NCBI GenBank assembly: GCA_030272155.1
Contig: CP126193.1
Span: 4,960,001 to 5,024,000 of the forward strand
DNA from: Tetradesmus obliquus
Taxonomy: Eukaryota; Chlorophyta; Chlorophyceae; Sphaeropleales; Scenedesmaceae
Direction: 5' to 3'
DNA: 64,000 nt
Part shown: positions 35,717-44,429 of the stretch, piece by piece
Position numbering within the stretch: the first letter of the stretch is position 1
How the letters are laid out: each line of letters begins with the position of its first letter
The notes under the pieces: model-generated
Told to the model about the DNA's origin: nothing
What the model saw: only the letters and a program-made list of their open reading frames with translations
Databases searched by the model: none
Made by a program: the position numbers and the translations under genes

Positions 35717-36762
35717 AGCTGCTGCCGCTGCAGCTTGCTCTTGACTGGTGACGGGTTGGGCCTTGAGGCGTAACCCGGCAGCAGAGTATCCAGCGCACGT
35801 TTGCGCTGTGGGGATGCAGCAGGGGGCAATTGCCCAGCCCCTGCTGCTGCTGCTGCTGGTGGTGGCGACTGCGGCTCAGCAGCCTGTGCTCGCCTGCTGC
35901 CGTGTGGTGCTGCCACAGCTGTGCCTCGCGTGGTGAGTGCCGTCTGCAAGACAGGACAAACACGCCCACACTGAAGCCAATCACCCTTGAGGATCACCCT
36001 TGGAGATGTTGAACAGCAGGCATCGGCAGCAAGTGCGGCACAAACAGACACAGAAACATGTGCTGGGAAACCTGTTAAACGACCCAGACATCCCTGGCAG
36101 CATGTCCTCTTGATGCTGTGTCAGGAGATTCAAACGTGCAGGCACAAATTCATTGCACATGCGTGCAGCCACGCACCAGGGTGTCGCCATCTTGCAGGTT
36201 GAGCTCTGCCAGTGACAATTTGATGGGCAGCTGGCGAGCCTGCAGGGCAGAGGGGCAGCAGCGCAGTCTCAACAACATGCTCAGCAGTTGCTGCCAACTG
36301 TTTCAAGCTCATCAGCTGCCCATCCCAGCCCTACTGTTACCAGCAATGTGGGCCTTGCAAAGCGTCTTTGTGGGGGTCGCAGGTGTGCTGGTGATGCTGC
36401 TGCTGCTGCTGCTGCTGCTGCTGACCCACGCGTGTGCTGATGTTCAGCAGCGCAAAGTACATACCTGCAGGTACAGCGCACACTTGGCCAGGCCATGCTG
36501 CTCCACAAGAACACGCCTGATATCCTTCACACAGCCTGGTGCAGAAAGACAGACAGCAAACTCACAAGGGCTCAAGCCATGGTTGCAGGAGTGCAATTGC
36601 ATGCATATGCTTGTACTTTTGTGCTGCTGGGCGTCCTGCAGCAGCTGCAACCAAGAGATGAACTCAAGGCAGCACACCTGCAGCGTCCACCTCCACATCC
36701 AGTGCATGGCCATCCAGGGTCCTCACAGTCAGCTGCATGCTGGTGCAGCTGCCAGCTTTCAT
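23641..36762 (-). CDS. HRQ1: HRQ1-type RecQ-like DNA helicase with N-terminal ubiquitin-like domain
   Basis: 3'-5' DNA helicase of the Hrq1/RecQ4-related group (superfamily 2) for nuclear DNA repair. The model has 23 exons: 36678-36762, 36465-36535, 36177-36239, 34840-35943, 32590-34668, 32016-32261, 31291-31398, 30924-30987, 30626-30734, 30035-30278, 29459-29625, 28601-29194, 28476-28522, 28010-28356, 27411-27539, 26914-27021, 26568-26693, 26289-26371, 25796-26063, 25435-25485, 24545-25210, 24040-24276, 23641-23853. The sum is 7209 bases, exactly 2402 codons plus stop. Domains: ubiquitin-like (residues 9-75), poly-Q/A spacer, motif [10 protein letters not shown] (about 1192-1200), [15 protein letters not shown], motif II DEGH (about 1304-1307), [20 protein letters not shown], motif VI GRAGRR (about 1857-1862), DUF1998-like HPGGIGLA, and C-terminal cysteines [13 protein letters not shown]. 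It is about twice the usual plant length through Gln/Ala insertions. A second Met at 36738 is an alternative start. Confidence 0.93.
27745..27800 (-). repeat. Partial duplicate of an HRQ1 exon end and its donor
   Basis: Direct copy of 28004-28062, the 3' end of the exon coding [17 protein letters not shown] plus its GTGAGT donor, placed in the following intron. The copy reads [16 protein letters not shown] and keeps GTGAG. It is not needed for the open model. Confidence 0.85.
27930..28001. repeat. (CAG)24 microsatellite next to an HRQ1 splice donor
   Basis: Twenty-four uninterrupted CAG units on the plus strand (CTG on the coding strand), beginning a few bases downstream of the GTGAGTCA donor of the 28010-28356 exon. 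The longest pure trinucleotide tract in the window. Confidence 0.97.
29885..29993 (-). repeat. Partial duplicate of HRQ1 exon 10 3' end
   Basis: Copy of 30029-30135 at roughly 80 percent identity by eye, offset about 146 bases. It encodes [18 protein letters not shown] and [10 protein letters not shown] where the used exon encodes [18 protein letters not shown] and [10 protein letters not shown], and it retains the following GTGCGG donor. The flanking motif GAACATGG is also doubled, so this is a tandem duplication of exon end plus intron. Confidence 0.85.
30743..30787. repeat. (CAG)15 microsatellite at an HRQ1 acceptor
   Basis: Fifteen CAG units (CTG on the coding strand) occupy the position of the polypyrimidine tract directly upstream of the acceptor of exon 9, CCCCTCAG at about 30735. 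Confidence 0.9.
31764..31862 (-). pseudogene. Decayed duplicate of the HRQ1 motif I exon end
   Basis: About 98-bp copy of 32009-32106 (3' end of exon 6, helicase motif I). It still reads [20 protein letters not shown], but where the used exon has GCTGACAGGGAC before the donor the copy has GCTGACAATTGAC. The extra base creates an in-frame TGA, so using this copy instead would truncate the protein or shift frame. Lies in the intron after exon 6. Confidence 0.85.
31873..32004. repeat. 22-bp minisatellite, six copies
   Basis: Six virtually identical units of CCCCAAGGTACTCATGCTTAAA start at 31873, 31895, 31917, 31939, 31961 and 31983. The array separates the used motif I exon from its decayed duplicate. 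Confidence 0.96.
33391..33435 (-). repeat. (CTG)15 tract encoding poly-Gln in HRQ1 exon 5
   Basis: Pure CTG on the plus strand, CAG-coded Gln on the gene strand. It is one of several in-frame Gln tracts in exons 4 and 5 (others at about 33300-33345, 35269-35300 and 35680-35715). Confidence 0.9.
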
Positions 36763-37478
36763 CTGATACGACATTCGTCATTCATCGTGCCGCATGACGT
36801 TGCAAGGTGGAAAGATCGACAGCAGTAGAGCGCAGCACACGCAGCAGTACAGCACAGTGTCACCAGGCACACTGTATCTGTTCCTGCAGCGGCCACGAGT
36901 GCGATTTTACTGCGGTTTTTCGAACTAAAACTGTGAACAGCTGCGAATGACCATTTGGGAGGCAATAATTGAACAGTTCCGCTCAAACCCTTCGGCCAGC
37001 GTGTCACCCTGCATGCCACGCTTACAAGTCTCCAGCTTGACGATGCATACTTCCAGCTGTTCTGTGTGATCTTCAATTAAACCTTTCTGGATCGATTCGC
37101 ATCGCAGCTGCTGGCTGTACTCTTGACAGTTGTGTACCACAGATCACCCTGTAGTTACTGCTGGGAAACTTTTGGTGTTATAAAAGTATTCCTGAGCTCT
37201 CTTTGGATGTATTGGCACACCTGTGAGGTGACAGAAACAGCAACAGGGGCAAGGGGGCAGTTGGGAAGCGTAACACGCATCAGTACCCACACCGGGGATA
37301 CTCATTGTGTAGGCTGTGCATGTTGTGCAAGCAATAACTGTTCCCAACACCATCCTGCTTTGAGCAGCAGTTGACAGTCTGCTGCGCTGCCACACAGGGA
37401 CTGCTGTTGCATGCACACACGCGTAGAAGTATCCAGAAGCCTGCAATTCATCATAGCAGTGCCTGACAAACCCACCAT
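36763..37478. other. Intergenic region
   Basis: Upstream of the HRQ1-like start and downstream of the RING gene stop. It is lower in CAG repeats than its neighbours. No gene or RNA recognised; open frames here look random. Confidence 0.4.
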
Positions 37479-37754
37479 TTACAGCTCCATGGCGACAGGC
37501 AGTGTGTTGATGGGAGCCACGTGGCAGAGGCGCACGGGCGCCTGGGTGATGGTTGAGCGGCAGCTGGGGCAGGGGCACTCCTCAGCGAACATCTTTTTGG
37601 CACAGTCGGAGCAGCAGATGTGGCCGCATGGCAGGGAGGAGAAGACCTTGCTGGTGTCGTCCAGGCACACGGTGCACGCCTCGACCTGCAGGGTGGGAAC
37701 TGGGGGCGGGGGGGCCTGTGCACGCTGCACCAGCTCCTGCTGGTAGACAGCCAT
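37479..37754 (-). CDS. Small RING-HC finger protein, putative E3 ubiquitin ligase
   Basis: Single-exon frame. From the Met at 37754 it encodes 91 residues: MAVYQQELVQRAQAPPPP, then a C3HC4 RING finger (CTVCLDD ... LPCGHICCSDCAKKM ... CPCPSCRSTI). All eight zinc positions are present: C-x2-C, C-x-H-x2-C, C-x-x-C pattern with CPSC closing. A longer open frame extends upstream to 37988, adding a hydrophobic stretch (LAVLAALLVCCLVGLGQ) that could be a membrane anchor. That extension would overlap the first exon of the opposite-strand gene, so I prefer the short form. RING-HC of this kind usually acts as an E2-recruiting E3. The stop codon is embedded in TGTAA. Confidence 0.7.
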   Translation of the reverse strand: MAVYQQELVQRAQAPPPPVPTLQVEACTVCLDDTSKVFSSLPCGHICCSDCAKKMFAEECPCPSCRSTITQAPVRLCHVAPINTLPVAMEL

Positions 37755-37775
37755 GAGGGCCAGCAGAAGCTGGCG

Positions 37776-39276
37776 ATGGCCAACGCACGGCTGGCCGAGG
37801 CCAACAAGACAGCATACCAGGAGGGCAGCAAGGACGGCCAGGCGGGTGTCACACAGGTGGGTAGCACATGCTGTGTGATTGAAAGCATGCGGTGGCTTGT
37901 GGCTTGTGCCTTGATGCCCTGTGTGCTTGCAGGCCAGGCAGTTCAGCTGTGCTCCTTCAGTCGGCACCTCAAGTGAACTATCCCTCACCTACTCCACTCT
38001 GGTTGTGCTGCAGGCTGTGCGCTCCATGCTGTCTGGTGTTGGGATGAAGCTGGTTCCCATCGGCTCCCCTGGTGCTGGCCTGATGGCACCTCCCCAGGCC
38101 ATGATTGAGCTCCCACCACCACCAGCAGCTGCAGCAGCAGGTGGCCTGGTGCCCCAGCAGGATGTGGCTGTCCCACCAGTAGCGCCCGCAGCAGGTACGT
38201 CTGGCACAGAGGACACATAGCTTGCAGTTTCCTCATGCGACTGGGTCAGGATGGGTCATGCTTTGTGACAACAGTTGACTCATGGTGGAAGCCAGCCAGC
38301 AGTTGTCCCAGTGCCTGGTGGTGGTGCTTTATGACACGCACCTGATGCCCTACTTGTTATCCAATGTGCCTGCAGGTGCTGCTGGGGGCTTGGTGCCACC
38401 CCAGGACAACCAGGATGCACCAGCAGCAGCGGCAGCCGGTAAGCATGGCCCATGACACATGGCTTGAAATTCACCCACGCAACTGGGTCAAGTTGGGCCA
38501 TGCTTTTTGACAACAGCAGCGCATGGTGGGAGCCAGCCAGCAGTTGCCCCAGTGCCTTTTTGTTGTGCACCTGATCTACCCTAGTTGACAACTTGTGCTG
38601 CCACTGTGCCTGCAGGTGCTGCTGCGGGTGCTGCTGGGGGCTTGGTGCCCCGCCGTCAGCGTGGTGGTGCACCTGTTGCAGACGGTGAGTTTACACAATG
38701 TTCACGGCATCGCACACACCAAATGGCTTGTGGGCAGCTAAGCAAGGCGGTGTGGAAGCAGCCGGTAGTCACTGCAAGGGCTGGGTTGATCTGTCTTTGT
38801 CACACCACCCCTGATGTGCTCTGCACCGCTTCTGTTACTCCATCGTTGCTGCAGGCGCTGCTGAGCTGGGGGAGGGTGCAGCAGGCGCAGCCAACGCAGG
38901 CACCCGCAGTGGTGTGGTGTCACTGGCTGCTACTGGTGCACAGGGGAGGCGTGACCAGCGGGTCACAGGAAGCCCAGCTAGCGCAAAGGGTAGGATGGGT
39001 GGCAAGGTCAAGGGCGGTGTACGGGCGGTGGCGGGCGCGGCGGATGAGTGGAGCGCGTCTCAGGGGTGTGCGTATGTGAGTGTGTGGATGTGCTGCTCAA
39101 GCCACTGCTGTGCACGGATGATGTGATATCTTGGTTTGTGTGTTGCAGGCGTACCCGTCGCTGGGAGCAAGCAGTACAGAAAGGTTGTGCGCATGGTGAA
39201 AATGGGGCTGGCAGCAAAGCCCGACTGGCTGCCTGCGGGTGTTGTTTGGCCTCACTTGGCTGACGTGCTGGAGTGA
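37776..39276 (+). CDS. Unknown Gly/Ala/Pro-rich protein with duplicated exons
   Basis: Six-exon model: 37776-37856, 38014-38194, 38376-38438, 38616-38684, 38855-38989 and 39149-39276, closing at 218 residues. After a phase 0 first junction every intron is phase 1 between Gly/Ala codons, so exons can be added without breaking the frame. Exons 2-4 each carry an AAGGLVP motif (GGLVPQQD, GGLVPPQDNQD, GGLVPRRQRGG). The last exon is the only ordinary-looking part: a basic, Trp-containing C terminus (SKQYRKVVRMVKMGLAAKPDWL). Family unknown. The first exon starts MANARLAEANKTAYQEGSKD; the frame is open upstream to 37620, so an earlier start is possible. Confidence 0.55.
38195..38684 (+). repeat. Tandem duplication of an intron plus exon
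   Basis: 38195-38438 and 38439-38684 are two copies of an approximately 245-bp unit (intron then AAGGLVP exon). Both share ACTGGGTCA, GCCAGCCAGCAGTTG, CCCAGTGCC and the GTGCCTGCAG acceptor. Confidence 0.85.
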
Positions 39277-39287
39277 GTGTGTAGGCT

Positions 39288-39332
39288 GGGTGCTCCTGTG
39301 GTGCGCTGCTGTGTGCTTGGTTGGTGGTGTGC
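39288..39332 (+). repeat. Left remnant of the 180-bp repeat array split by the retrotransposon
   Basis: GGTGCTCCTGTGGTGCGCTG ... GGTTGGTGGTGTGC matches the end of a 180-bp unit. The array resumes at 49302 after the retroelement. Confidence 0.85.
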
Positions 39333-39675
39333 TGTAACGGCACAGTATAGAATATGCTGTAGGGTCTCTGTGAGAGCCGTGCCGTGCTAGCCTTGGTCAG
39401 ACGGTTATGACCTAGGCCCTGTTGGCCAAGGACTTGGTTGGTCCAAGTCCTTGGAGCGTCCGACTAAGGATGTTGAAGACGGATCAACGTTAATCAGTAA
39501 CGAGCCGTCAAGGACTAGGAGTCCTTAGCCAGGAGAACTACATATGCCCTGCAATGTAGGAGGGGATGGTATTCAGCACTCGGTACTCTGTATCGGAGAG
39601 TGATCCCCACGGGCTTGACATACAAAACAATTATATTCTTCTCTTTACGCTTCCCTACGTTCCTCAGTCGTTACA
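39333..39675 (+). repeat. 5' LTR of the chromovirus
   Basis: 343 bp, TGTAACGG...GTTACA. It should contain the Pol II promoter and start site. AT-richer than the surroundings near its 3' end (ATACAAAACAATTATATTC). Confidence 0.97.
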
Positions 39676-39676
39676 G

Positions 39677-39694
39677 TGGTCGCTGAGACCCGTC
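39677..39694 (+). other. Probable tRNA primer binding site
   Basis: TGGTCGCTGAGACCCGTC starts one base after the 5' LTR. TGG at this spot is the usual complement of a tRNA CCA end; I cannot say which tRNA. Confidence 0.6.
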
Positions 39695-39716
39695 ACGATC
39701 CAGTTCCTCTTTCGCA

Positions 39717-40613
39717 ATGGCTGACCATGATGCAGCCATGCAAGACCCGATAGATCAACTAGGCCAGCAGCAGGATGCTGGAGAGGATGCTGCGGCTGGA
39801 GCAGCAGCAGCAGCAGCTGCAGGAGCAGCAGGCCAGCAACAGACTGCTGCTGATATGGATGCCCTGGCAGCAGCAGCGGCAGGCCTCAACCTGGAGGGAC
39901 CACTGACACCAGCAGAGGAGAGTGAGGTGGACTTTCTGGGCAGATTGCTAGAGGCAGCTGGCCAGGCCATGCCCCGCCCCATGCTTGTGCAGTCCTTCCG
40001 CAGCAACAAGGACCTGCTGCGCGATTATGCGCTGAGTGCATGTGCCAAACCTATCAGCAACATAGGCCCTCAGGGCAGCAGCAAGTCCAGCCTGTTCAAA
40101 GACCTGTCTAAGCAGCATACCTGCGGCATTCTGTACACTGGCAGCAGGGCTAAGGATAACCCGCTTGACATTCGCAGCTACCTGTCTAGCTGCGGGCTCT
40201 GGTTATCGCTGAAGCCAGTGCCAGAGAACCTACAGTTCTGCTATGGCTACTTTAACTTCCTGCACAGCGATGCACGCGCAGAGGTGTTCTCGCAGCTGAA
40301 GGGCTGCAACCCTGCAGACCTGACAGATGGCAGCTACACTTGGGATGACTTCTGCCAGGGTGTGCTAGGGTCAGCACTAGCCGGCAGGAAGGAGACAGAC
40401 ATGCAGATCCTGTATGACTGTTCCAGCAAGCGCTCAGACCTCAAGCAGCCTAGGACACTGCAGATTGTTGGCGAGCTAGAGGTGCTATGGAGCAGGATGC
40501 AGCAGCAGCCAGATGATGTTGTGAAGATCTGGCTGGTACACAAGGCAGCACACCCCAGGCTGAAGGACAGCATAGCCTACACAGCAGACAGCACGCCTTG
40601 GACTGCTTACTAA
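39717..40613 (+). CDS. gag: Gag capsid-region polyprotein of the chromovirus
   Basis: 298 codons from ATG (MADHDAAMQDPIDQLGQ) to TAA. It has an Ala/Gln-rich N terminus, then a Gag capsid-like helical region (LKGCNPADLTDGSYTWDDFC, VKIWLVHKAAHPRL). The usual zinc knuckle is not in this ORF. It lies just after the stop, in the same reading frame, at the start of the next ORF. Gag packages the element RNA into cytoplasmic particles. The single stop is either a nonsense change or a suppressible gag-pol boundary. Confidence 0.85.
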   Translation: MADHDAAMQDPIDQLGQQQDAGEDAAAGAAAAAAAGAAGQQQTAADMDALAAAAAGLNLEGPLTPAEESEVDFLGRLLEAAGQAMPRPMLVQSFRSNKDLLRDYALSACAKPISNIGPQGSSKSSLFKDLSKQHTCGILYTGSRAKDNPLDIRSYLSSCGLWLSLKPVPENLQFCYGYFNFLHSDARAEVFSQLKGCNPADLTDGSYTWDDFCQGVLGSALAGRKETDMQILYDCSSKRSDLKQPRTLQIVGELEVLWSRMQQQPDDVVKIWLVHKAAHPRLKDSIAYTADSTPWTAY

Positions 40614-40658
40614 CCCTTCCGCGCAAATGTAGTCAATCATGCAGGCCCCTTTGACCAG

Positions 40659-43600
40659 ATGATTGCGCGTGAGTCCGGCCGCACACCTGCTGACGCCAAT
40701 GGCGAAGGCAATGCCCGCAACCGGCGCTTCCAGCGCCGCAACTTCATCCCGCGCCAGCACTTCCAGCCCAAGGGCGGTGTGAACAAGCCTGGCAACGGCT
40801 TCGGCAAGGGCAAATTCAAGCCCAAGCCACCTGGCCCGCCAACGTGCTACGGCTGCGGGGAGAAGGGCCACATCCGCAGGGACTGCCCTAAGGAGCAGAA
40901 GGTGGGTACAGCTGCGGCTGTTGCTTGCAGTGCCAGCAGTGAGGTAGAGTTGCATGCATGTACTGCAGTTGGCAGCGGTGTACAGCAGGATCTCCTGCTG
41001 CTCAGCAGTGATGCAGGTCGGCAGGCGCTGCTGCACATGGCTACCAGTGCAGCTGCCCCTGCTGGTTTCCCGCAGACTGCCATGTTCACACCTGCTGCCA
41101 GCCTGCCTGAGCATGCAAATAGCTTTGCAGCGCTAGCTGAAGTGCGTGATGCAGAACTGTCAGCAGATGCAAGCATGCTGTCAGAGCCCAGCCCTGACAG
41201 CTGGCAGGACTTAGAGGAGCGCTACCATGCGCTGATTGCTGATCTCACTCCTGAGTGGCGTGATGCAATCTTCGGCCCTGGCCGAAGCTCTTATGACCCC
41301 TACGCGGGCGAGGAGGGTTCCATCAGTGAACAGAGCAACTTGGTTGCTGCTGAGAGTGCACAGAGTAACACGGTTACTGCTGTTGGCGTAGCAAGTGCAC
41401 AGAGTAACAAGGTTACTGCTGCTGCTGCCGCCACTGCCTCTACTGCTGTGTGCAGAAGTAAAGACCTGGCGGCGCTGGATGCGCTGATCGCCAGTGTCAC
41501 CGCCAGTGATGCTCCGGCAAGTGCGGATGATGGCAGGGCCTGTGCGGCCGGCAGTGGCAAGGCCAGTGAGAAGCAGCAGCAGCTAGCTGGTGTGTGCAGC
41601 TTTTCTGCTGCTGGTGTGCCTAAGCAGCAGAGTTGGGCTGCCAAGCAGCAGTGTGGTCAGGATGATGGAGCTGGTGGCGCGCAGCAGCGTGCTACTGCTG
41701 CTGTTGCCCAGCAAATGAACCCCTTTGCAGCAGATGATGAGCTGCAAATCAGCCCAGCAATTTTTGCTGAGCTGCAAGATGAACTTGTCACACCATGCAC
41801 TGTTGATGCATGTGCTTCAGAAGATGGCAGCAATGCGTTGCTGCCAGACTACTGCTGTGCAGGCAGTAAGTCCTTCTTTGATAGGAAATTTGAACAAGGT
41901 GATTTCCTGTGGTTGCACACTCCAAGACAACAACGTGAGCTGTTTCTGACCAGGTACAGGCTGCATAAGCTGCAGTGCCCTGCGCTTGGCGCTTGCATTT
42001 TGCTTCCAGCCAAGTACAGTTCACCGGTGTTGCGCAGCATGACATTGCTCAGGCGTTATGCACGCAACACACCGTTGTTTGTTGATAATAAATCAGGCCA
42101 GACAGTCAGGGCCAAGTGTGACTTTGTGGTGTATGTTGATAAGCCACATGTAGTGCCAGCACAGCAGGATGGAGCACCGTTCTGTGCCACTGCTGCTGCT
42201 GAGGTTCCAGTTAGTAATGAGGACAATGTTCGTCCTGTGACAACACATATTATGCAGCTGACTGGTTCGGTTGCTGGTGCCACGGCACGTGTGTTGTTTG
42301 ACAGTGGAGCAGAACAGCACAACTACATATCTGCTGCTTTCTGCGCACGCAGTGGTGTTACACTGCGGGATAGTAAAACCCCACTGTCTGTTGTTGGCAT
42401 TGCAGGCGCTGCTGCACAGACTGCGCAGCAGTGCACTGCTACTTTGCGCATGCAGGGTTTGGCTTCACAGCTAAACTTTGCTGTCATTGATATCCCAGCA
42501 GCTTTTGATGTTATTTTAGGTGATGCATGGCTTAAACGCATGAAGGCTCAGCTTGATTTTGCATCTGCTACATGCACAGTGGCAGGCAAGGGTAAAACGC
42601 CAATCATTTTATTCATGGATTTGCCTCCCAAGCAGCCTTCCCCTGCTCAGCCTACTGTACTGTCCTATGCCCAGGCTAAGAGAATCAGTAAGCAAGAGTT
42701 CTGGCACTGTCTGATGGTGGTGAAGCAGGTACCTGTGCCTGCTGACAGTGGTGACACTGCTGTTTGTGCAGCTTCAATCTCTGCACCGCAGGATGCTCGT
42801 GTGGCCCAACTACAGACTGAGTACCCTACTGTGTTCACGGACCACCCACCACATGGAGGCTCCAAGCTACAAATCGACTATGAAGTGATTCCACTCGAGC
42901 CAGGTGCGTCGCCTATCTTACGGCCTATGTTCCGCTATTCTCCAGCTGAAATGGAAGAGATGGAAAAGCAAATACGGCAGTTGCTTGAGCTAGGTTACAT
43001 ACAGCCTTCACTGTCACCGTTTGGTGCTCCGGTGCTGTTTGTGAAAAAGCCACGTTCAACAGAACTGCGTATGTGTATAGACTATCGAGCGATCAATCGC
43101 TTGACAAGGCGGATTGCTTTTCCCCTGCCTCGCATAGATGAGATGCTAGACCACTTGACAGGTGCAAAGGTGTTCAGCTTGGTCGATCTTCGTCAAGCCT
43201 ATCATCAAGCAAAATTGCTTGATAGTGATGTGCCAAAAACGGCGTTTAGGACGCCCTTTGGTCACTATGAATACCTAACACTCAGTTTCGGCCTGGTGAA
43301 CGCCCCTTCAGCGTTCCAGAGCCTGATGAATAAGCTCTTTTCAAAACACCTGTACAAGTTCGTGATGGTGTACCTGGATGACATCATCGTCTACAGCAAA
43401 AGCGAAGCAGAACACGAGAAACACTTGAGAATAGTGCTGGACATTCTCAAGCAACACAACCTGACAGCTGCTCACTGGAAGTGCTCTTTTTATCAAAAAG
43501 AAGTGTTATTCCTAGGGCATATTGTCAGCGAAGAGGGAGTTCGTGTTGACCCCGCCAAAGTGAAGGCAGTCAAAGACTTCCCGGCACCTGCAGACGTACG

Positions 43601-44429
43601 TCTGCGTCTGACACGCGTGTCACACCTGCGTTCGTTCCTCGGCATGACGAATTACTTTAGAAAGTTCATCAAGCGGTATGCACAGGTTGTTCATCCTATG
43701 ACTGACCTGCTTAAAAGTAATATCGCTTTTCGGTGGTCAACAGCTTGTCAAGAGGCTTTTGACAAGGTCAAGGAGCTGCTGACAACAGCACCTGTGTTGA
43801 CGCTACCAGATTGGCACAGCCAGGAACCGTTTGAAATGGTGTGTGACGCATCATACTTAGGTGTATCTGGTGTTTTAATGCAAAAAGGACACCCGATTGC
43901 GTTTGAGTCACGCAAACTAACACCAGCAGAGTGTAACTATTCGCCCACAGAGCTCGAGATGCTCGCTGTAGTGTACTGCGTTAAAAAGTGGCGTTGTTAC
44001 ATCGAGGGCAGAGATGTAAGTGTCTTTACAGACCACAAGCCCAATACCTTCTTTGACACCAACACCATGCAGTCCAGGCGGGCTGCTAGGTGGCTAGAAG
44101 CGCTTCAAGGTCACAGGCTGCAGTGGAATTATAAGCCTGGAAAGCAAAACGTTGTGGCTGATGCGCTGAGTCGCCACCCTGTTGTTGATTCCGACCCTGG
44201 GTTAGTGTCATATGTTGGTGTAATGACAGCGTCCTCTGTTCAGGCCGCTGTGCTGCAGAACTCTGCCTTTGTGACGGAGCTGCGTGCAGCATACACTATG
44301 GTCACCGAGATGTCCAGCTGCATGTCCAGGCATGTCCAGTGGCATGGTGTGCAACTGGACATGCCACATGGCATGTCCAGTGTGAGACTGGACATGGCCA
44401 TGTCCAGTGTGCTGCTGGACATTGAGTAG
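40659..44429 (+). CDS. pol: Nucleocapsid knuckle, protease, reverse transcriptase and RNase H of the chromovirus (interrupted)
   Basis: 1256 codons in the same frame as gag. In order: basic region with a CCHC zinc knuckle (CYGCGEKGHIRRDC), a long Ala/Gln/Ser-rich spacer, retropepsin with its DSGA motif (Asp codon at 42300), reverse transcriptase with YLDD (43371-43382, in VMVYLDDIIVYS), and Ty3-type RNase H (PFEMVCDASYLGVSG, FTDHKPNTF). The natural frame ends at 44293, where a CACTA transposon begins. The last 45 or so residues (TMVTEMSSCMSRHVQW...) are transposon terminal sequence read by chance. Integrase resumes in the same frame beyond the insertion. Confidence 0.95.
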   Translation: MIARESGRTPADANGEGNARNRRFQRRNFIPRQHFQPKGGVNKPGNGFGKGKFKPKPPGPPTCYGCGEKGHIRRDCPKEQKVGTAAAVACSASSEVELHACTAVGSGVQQDLLLLSSDAGRQALLHMATSAAAPAGFPQTAMFTPAASLPEHANSFAALAEVRDAELSADASMLSEPSPDSWQDLEERYHALIADLTPEWRDAIFGPGRSSYDPYAGEEGSISEQSNLVAAESAQSNTVTAVGVASAQSNKVTAAAAATASTAVCRSKDLAALDALIASVTASDAPASADDGRACAAGSGKASEKQQQLAGVCSFSAAGVPKQQSWAAKQQCGQDDGAGGAQQRATAAVAQQMNPFAADDELQISPAIFAELQDELVTPCTVDACASEDGSNALLPDYCCAGSKSFFDRKFEQGDFLWLHTPRQQRELFLTRYRLHKLQCPALGACILLPAKYSSPVLRSMTLLRRYARNTPLFVDNKSGQTVRAKCDFVVYVDKPHVVPAQQDGAPFCATAAAEVPVSNEDNVRPVTTHIMQLTGSVAGATARVLFDSGAEQHNYISAAFCARSGVTLRDSKTPLSVVGIAGAAAQTAQQCTATLRMQGLASQLNFAVIDIPAAFDVILGDAWLKRMKAQLDFASATCTVAGKGKTPIILFMDLPPKQPSPAQPTVLSYAQAKRISKQEFWHCLMVVKQVPVPADSGDTAVCAASISAPQDARVAQLQTEYPTVFTDHPPHGGSKLQIDYEVIPLEPGASPILRPMFRYSPAEMEEMEKQIRQLLELGYIQPSLSPFGAPVLFVKKPRSTELRMCIDYRAINRLTRRIAFPLPRIDEMLDHLTGAKVFSLVDLRQAYHQAKLLDSDVPKTAFRTPFGHYEYLTLSFGLVNAPSAFQSLMNKLFSKHLYKFVMVYLDDIIVYSKSEAEHEKHLRIVLDILKQHNLTAAHWKCSFYQKEVLFLGHIVSEEGVRVDPAKVKAVKDFPAPADVRLRLTRVSHLRSFLGMTNYFRKFIKRYAQVVHPMTDLLKSNIAFRWSTACQEAFDKVKELLTTAPVLTLPDWHSQEPFEMVCDASYLGVSGVLMQKGHPIAFESRKLTPAECNYSPTELEMLAVVYCVKKWRCYIEGRDVSVFTDHKPNTFFDTNTMQSRRAARWLEALQGHRLQWNYKPGKQNVVADALSRHPVVDSDPGLVSYVGVMTASSVQAAVLQNSAFVTELRAAYTMVTEMSSCMSRHVQWHGVQLDMPHGMSSVRLDMAMSSVLLDIE
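44294..44344 (+). repeat. Left terminal inverted repeat of the CACTA element
   Basis: Starts CACTATGGTCACCGAGATGT. Matches the right end in inverse orientation over 51 bp with one difference. Confidence 0.95.
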
